A stretch of 26,536 nt of DNA, taken from positions 1 through 26,536 of the forward strand of contig JAILOS010000091.1 of the NCBI GenBank assembly GCA_024690695.1, written 5' to 3'. The notes beneath the pieces were generated by a model. It saw only the letters and a program-made list of their open reading frames with translations. It did no database searches and was not told the origin of the DNA. Made by a program: the position numbers and the translations under genes. Every line of letters starts with the position of its first letter. Within the stretch, counting starts at the first letter, position 1. Shown here one piece after another: positions 22,577 to 26,536 of the stretch. This stretch comes from Oscillospiraceae bacterium. GTDB lineage: Bacteria; Bacillota_A; Clostridia; Oscillospirales; Oscillospiraceae.

Positions 22577-25500
22577 ATGACCAAACGAACCCGACAGATC
22601 CTCTCCCTCGTTTTATCGCTTGTTCTAATGCTTCAACTGCTGCCGGCGCCGGCGTTTGCGGACGACGGTGAGCTTATCACGTTGGCGGAAGACGAGACGC
22701 AGGACGGGGACGGGCTTCTCCTGCTGGAGGACGAAGAAGACGAGGGCCTGACCCTCTATGAAGGCGGGGACGGAACGCCGCGCGGGAGCCTGCGCGCGGA
22801 GGACGTGCTGTGGGAGACGGAGAGCCGCCGCAGCCCTGCGATGAAGGAGTTCCATCTGAGCGACGGGACGGAGCTGGCTGTGGTATATTCGGAACCGGTG
22901 CATTGGCAGGACGGCGACGGCGCTTACCGGGAGATAGACAACCGTCTCGTGCTGAGCGAAAAGGATGAAAACACCGATCCAAGGGAGATCGCCGAGCCGG
23001 AAACGCCCGAGCCTTCGGAGGATTATACGACGCCGGAGGAGGACGGCGAGGACGAAGAGCTTCTTCTGCTCCTGCCGGACGACGAAGAGTCCACGGAGGA
23101 ACCCGAAGAAGAGCCCACGGAGGAACCCACGGAGGAACCGGCGGAAGAACCCACGGAAGAGCCCACAGAAGAGCCCACGGAAGAACCCACGGAGGAGCCC
23201 ACGGAGGAACCCACGGAGGAACTGGCGGAGGAGGAGCCGGAGGAAGAGACAAGAGAAGAGACAGGCAGGGAATACCGCAACAGGGCCGGACTGATCGAGG
23301 TGCGGCTGGCGGAATGCTGGGACGGAGAGCCGCTGGTGCGGATCTCCGCGGGGAAGCATACGCTCAGCATGACGCCGGACTGGCCCGCGGCGGGAAGCCC
23401 TGCCGTTTTGCTGCCGGAGGAGCGGCCGTATGCGGCGGAGAGCCTGGAGGCGGCGATCATGCCGGAGCACCTGGAATCGGCTCTGCGGTATGAGGACGCG
23501 GCGCCGTGGGTGGATCTGGAGTACCGGGTGCAGCCGGAGGGCGTGAAGGAGACGCTGATCCTGTACGGGCCGGGGACGGAGAGCCGCTTTGCGTTTGTTC
23601 TGGACTGCGGAGAGCTGAGGGCGAAGGAGAGCGAGGGCGGCGTCGCGCTGACGGACGGCGCGGGAGAGACCGTGATGTATATCCCGGCGGGCGTGATGAC
23701 GGACGCGCTGGGCGCGGTCAGCGATTCGGTGACGTACGAGCTGGAGGCGCTGGACGAGGGCCTTTACCGGCTGACGGTGGCGGCGGATGAGGACTGGCTG
23801 AACGCGGAGGAGCGCGCCTACCCGGTCCGCGTGGACCCGAGCGTGCACATCACCGGGAACACGCTGTACATGATCGAGAGCGCGACGGTGGAGAGCCTGA
23901 GCCCGAACACGCCCTCGACGGAAAGCAGCGCGACCTGTGCCGGCGGACAGTACAACGCGAACGCGGGACAGGTCAACCTGTTTCATACGCTGGTGCGGAT
24001 CCACGAGGCGCCGGAGCTGCCGAGAAACTGCATTCTGGTGAGCGCGACGTTTCACGCTTACTGCTTTGGCCTGACAGCAAACGGAGAGACGAGCCTCGCG
24101 CTGGAGGCGCACGAGCTGGGTGCGAACAGCGCGGCGCCGTCCGGGTACTGGTGCATCGGGAAGAGCTGGAACACGGCGCCGGCGGAAGACGCGAAGGTGC
24201 TGGACTTCGCGCTGGTGGACAGCTCGACCGGCTACAGGGAATGGGATCTGACGCGCTGCGCGCAGGGCTGGTATAACGGGCAGCCGAACAACGGCTTCGT
24301 GCTGAAGGCGTCGAATGAGAGCAGCTTCAGCGCGAGCCATTACGCCTATGCGACGCTGGGGACGAGCAGCCTGCCGGGCTCGGGAACGAGGCCGTATTTC
24401 GCGGTGCAGTACCGCAGCCGCGCGGGGATCGAGGGCTACTACGGGAGCCGGAGCCTGGGGATCGACCGCGCGGGGAGCGCGGCGGTGAACGACGCGAGCC
24501 GGCAGCTGACGCTGGTCAAGACGGACGTGTCGAGCGCGAGCACGGTGAACGCGTTCGCGCTGAGCCACGTGTACAATTCGTCGTACGCGGGCCTGGAGTT
24601 TACGGCCGCGGTGCTGAACACGCAGACGCGGTACGTGTATACGAAGGTGGGGCAGGGCTGGAAGCTGAGCGCGGAGCAGATCCTCTGCGCGTACAAGGGC
24701 GAGTATCTGAGCTACTGCGACGCGGACGGCACGGTGCATTTTCTCAAGTATGTGCCCGATTACGGGGCCTATCTGGACGAGGACGGCCTCGGCCTCATGG
24801 CGACGGTCACAGACCTGAACGGACAGCAGCTCAACTACAACACGAACTACAAGCTGACGGACCTGCAGGGGAACGTGAAATTCTTCGCGGCGGGACTGCT
24901 GCAGTACGAGCAGGACGCGAACGGCAACCGGATCACCTACGTGAAGGACGCGAACGACCGGATCACGAGCGTGGTGCGCAAAAACGCGGGCGGCAGCAAC
25001 GAGACGCTGGCGACGCTGAGCTATAACGGGAACTATCTGAGCAGCATCACGGACGCGGCGGGCAACACGGAGAGCTTCACGTACACGAACGGGCTGCTGA
25101 CGCAGATCACGCACGCGGACGGGACGACGGTGAGCTACAGCTACGACGCGGAGGGCCTGCTGCTGACGGCGAGGGACGGCGAGAGCGGCTACGGGGTGAG
25201 CTGGGGCTGGACGAACGGACGGGTCAGCTCGTACGTAGAGAGCGTGGGGAGCACGACGGGCGCTTCGGTGACGGTGAGCGGCGAGGAGGGGATCACGACC
25301 TACCGCTACTGCGGGGCGGACCGCGTGCTGAACACCTCGGACGATCTGCTGACGAGCTGCGTCTTCGACTACTACGGGCGCACGGCGACGGAGTACACGA
25401 CGAGCGCGGACCGCACGATCACCTACGGGGCGTCGGGCGGGATCTACCGGGACAACAGCGGGACGGACAAGCGGAACAACCGCCTGACGACCTACGCCGG

Positions 25501-26536
25501 GACGGGGATGCGCCCGGTCGGGAACGTGGACGAGGACATCTTCCTGCGGAAGAACCTGCTGAACGGGAGCTGGAGCAGCGGACTGACGCTGCAGGGCACG
25601 GTGACGGGGACGAGCGAGAGCTCGATGACGGTGGCGCCGACCGGTCTGACGCCGGGGATGTCCTACGTTCTGTCCGGCTGGGCGGAGGGCAACAGCGCGG
25701 CGCTGAAGGGAGAAAGGACCTTCGGGCTGAAGGTGCAGCTCAACTACCTGTCGGGCGATCCGGACGTGCAGACGGTGTCCTTCTGCGCGGACACGACGGA
25801 GAAGCAGTACGTGATGCTGCCGGTGATCCCGACGCGGCAGAACGAGGCGCCGGTATCGATCACGGTGACGCTGAGCTACAACAACAACGTCAACTCGGCG
25901 ACCTTCTCGGATATCTGCCTGACGGCGGAGACGGCCTCGAGCTACAGCTGGGACGACGAGGGCAACCTGACCTCGGTGAAGAGCACCGGGACGGACGCGC
26001 CGAGCATGAGCTACCAGGACGGAAACATGACGGAGGCCTTCCTCCCCGGCAGCGGCACCTACGAATACGAATACGACACCCATCACAACGTAACGAGCAT
26101 GACGCAGGGGAACCTGTCGATGTCGCTGGTCTACGACGCGAACGGCAACACGGCGTCGAGCACCCTGACGAGCGGCGGGCTCACGATGAGCAGCGCGGCG
26201 AGCTACGACAGCAACGGGAACCGGCTGCTGACGCAGACGGACACGCGCGGGAACACGACGAGCTACGTCTACGCTACGTCGATCAGCGAGCAGACGGGGC
26301 AGCCGACGGCGGTGACGAACGCGAAGAACGTGACGACCTATACGTCGTACAACGCGTACAACGGCCGTGTGACGGGGAGCAGCATGACCGGCGTTTCCCT
26401 CGGCTACGCCTACGCGAACGGCCGTCTGAGCACGCTGACGCGCACGGCGGGCACGGACACGCAGACCTACACGCTGGGCTACGACGCCTTCGGCAATCCG
26501 ACCTCGGTCACGGTCGGCAGCCGGACGCTCGCGAGC
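22577..26536 (+). CDS. Large secreted RHS/YD-repeat protein with DNRLRE-like domain, 5' part
   Basis: An uninterrupted frame of 1320 codons that continues past the window end. It starts with a clear signal peptide (residues 1-28, basic MTKRTRQ, hydrophobic core, cleavage after AFA) and has TGGAGG 8 nt upstream. Next come an acidic region, an EEPT tetrapeptide repeat (about residues 172-219), a beta-rich part ending in YPVRVDPSVH, and a DNRLRE-like domain (about 430-620: STESSATCAGGQYN, HTLVRIHEAPELP, REWDLTRCAQGWYNG, FVLKASNESS). From about residue 740 RHS/YD-type repeats follow (YEQDANGNRITYV, SYDAEGLLLTARD, SWDDEGNLTSVKS, LVYDANGNTASS, YDSNGNRLL, GYDAFGNPTSV). Such proteins form beta-shells that can enclose a C-terminal toxin; the C-terminus and any toxin/immunity pair lie outside the window. 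Confidence 0.9.
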   Translation, partial: MTKRTRQILSLVLSLVLMLQLLPAPAFADDGELITLAEDETQDGDGLLLLEDEEDEGLTLYEGGDGTPRGSLRAEDVLWETESRRSPAMKEFHLSDGTELAVVYSEPVHWQDGDGAYREIDNRLVLSEKDENTDPREIAEPETPEPSEDYTTPEEDGEDEELLLLLPDDEESTEEPEEEPTEEPTEEPAEEPTEEPTEEPTEEPTEEPTEEPTEELAEEEPEEETREETGREYRNRAGLIEVRLAECWDGEPLVRISAGKHTLSMTPDWPAAGSPAVLLPEERPYAAESLEAAIMPEHLESALRYEDAAPWVDLEYRVQPEGVKETLILYGPGTESRFAFVLDCGELRAKESEGGVALTDGAGETVMYIPAGVMTDALGAVSDSVTYELEALDEGLYRLTVAADEDWLNAEERAYPVRVDPSVHITGNTLYMIESATVESLSPNTPSTESSATCAGGQYNANAGQVNLFHTLVRIHEAPELPRNCILVSATFHAYCFGLTANGETSLALEAHELGANSAAPSGYWCIGKSWNTAPAEDAKVLDFALVDSSTGYREWDLTRCAQGWYNGQPNNGFVLKASNESSFSASHYAYATLGTSSLPGSGTRPYFAVQYRSRAGIEGYYGSRSLGIDRAGSAAVNDASRQLTLVKTDVSSASTVNAFALSHVYNSSYAGLEFTAAVLNTQTRYVYTKVGQGWKLSAEQILCAYKGEYLSYCDADGTVHFLKYVPDYGAYLDEDGLGLMATVTDLNGQQLNYNTNYKLTDLQGNVKFFAAGLLQYEQDANGNRITYVKDANDRITSVVRKNAGGSNETLATLSYNGNYLSSITDAAGNTESFTYTNGLLTQITHADGTTVSYSYDAEGLLLTARDGESGYGVSWGWTNGRVSSYVESVGSTTGASVTVSGEEGITTYRYCGADRVLNTSDDLLTSCVFDYYGRTATEYTTSADRTITYGASGGIYRDNSGTDKRNNRLTTYAGTGMRPVGNVDEDIFLRKNLLNGSWSSGLTLQGTVTGTSESSMTVAPTGLTPGMSYVLSGWAEGNSAALKGERTFGLKVQLNYLSGDPDVQTVSFCADTTEKQYVMLPVIPTRQNEAPVSITVTLSYNNNVNSATFSDICLTAETASSYSWDDEGNLTSVKSTGTDAPSMSYQDGNMTEAFLPGSGTYEYEYDTHHNVTSMTQGNLSMSLVYDANGNTASSTLTSGGLTMSSAASYDSNGNRLLTQTDTRGNTTSYVYATSISEQTGQPTAVTNAKNVTTYTSYNAYNGRVTGSSMTGVSLGYAYANGRLSTLTRTAGTDTQTYTLGYDAFGNPTSVTVGSRTLAS
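23090..23233 (+). repeat. Coding 12-bp tandem repeat (PTEE tetrapeptides)
   Basis: Twelve consecutive 12-nt units in frame encode tetrads of the form P-T-E-E; the units STEE, PEEE, PAEE and LAEE are variants at the edges and inside. The third codon bases vary between GAA and GAG, so the units are not identical copies. It makes a highly acidic proline-containing spacer in the RHS protein. Confidence 0.9.

Noticed and set aside
23090..23233. CRISPR-like array
   Set aside because: The repeat unit is only 12 bp, has no spacers, and is in frame with a protein repeat.
22625..26086. Minus-strand open frame of 1153 codons opposite the RHS gene
   Set aside because: The sense strand has a signal peptide, ribosome binding site and RHS repeats; the antisense product is Arg/Val/Pro-rich with no domain. 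Same codon-bias effect.

Overview
The window is 26.5 kb of GC-rich DNA that looks like a chromosome of the Clostridia, most likely the Oscillospirales/Oscillospiraceae. The evidence is a clostridial-type multi-ferredoxin RnfB, a TepA-like ClpP homologue close to an FtsK/SpoIIIE translocase, Mini-ribonuclease 3, a bacterial NFACT (RqcH) protein, and Firmicutes-style promoters and Shine-Dalgarno sites, combined with a GC-rich third codon position. This assignment is inference; no rRNA or species marker is present.

Region 1 (1-7100, + strand) is housekeeping. It holds the 3' end of rnfB closed by a terminator, then tepA-like protease, uppP, ftsK/spoIIIE, mrnC and rqcH. The uppP start has its own extended -10 promoter. 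Region 2 (7141-12043, - strand) carries a PAP2 phosphatase and a tightly coupled moxR - DUF58 - transglutaminase operon. A 24-bp perfect inverted repeat separates the two convergent blocks. Divergent promoters at 12079-12185 separate moxR from Region 3 (12215-19172, + strand), a compact uvrB-polA-rimI-tsaD-radC operon covering DNA repair and tRNA t6A modification, with a small cysteine-containing ORF at its end.

Region 4 (19173-19806) is non-protein-coding. It contains a foldable stretch of unknown nature, then a tRNA-Thr(CGU) gene with a near-consensus promoter and a strong downstream hairpin terminator. Region 5 (about 19810-22560) differs in base composition and looks like the scar of a mobile element. 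It has a 5'-truncated tyrosine integrase and a 5'-truncated serine recombinase joined head to head, an intact XRE plus ribbon-helix-helix regulator, and an N-terminal fragment of an EcoRI-family adenine methyltransferase. Three ATCTACC iterons at 12-bp spacing lie beside the integrase 3' end.

Region 6 (22577 to the end) is the 5' part of a very large secreted protein. It has a signal peptide, an EEPT tetrapeptide repeat, a DNRLRE-like domain and RHS/YD repeats, and it runs off the window without a stop.

The housekeeping part is ordinary. The points that deserve a second look are the recombinase scar, the foldable intergenic stretch before the tRNA, the short cysteine-containing ORF, and the RHS gene whose promoter appears to sit on the breakpoint of the truncated methylase. 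I did not find a clear new multi-gene defence or metabolic system.
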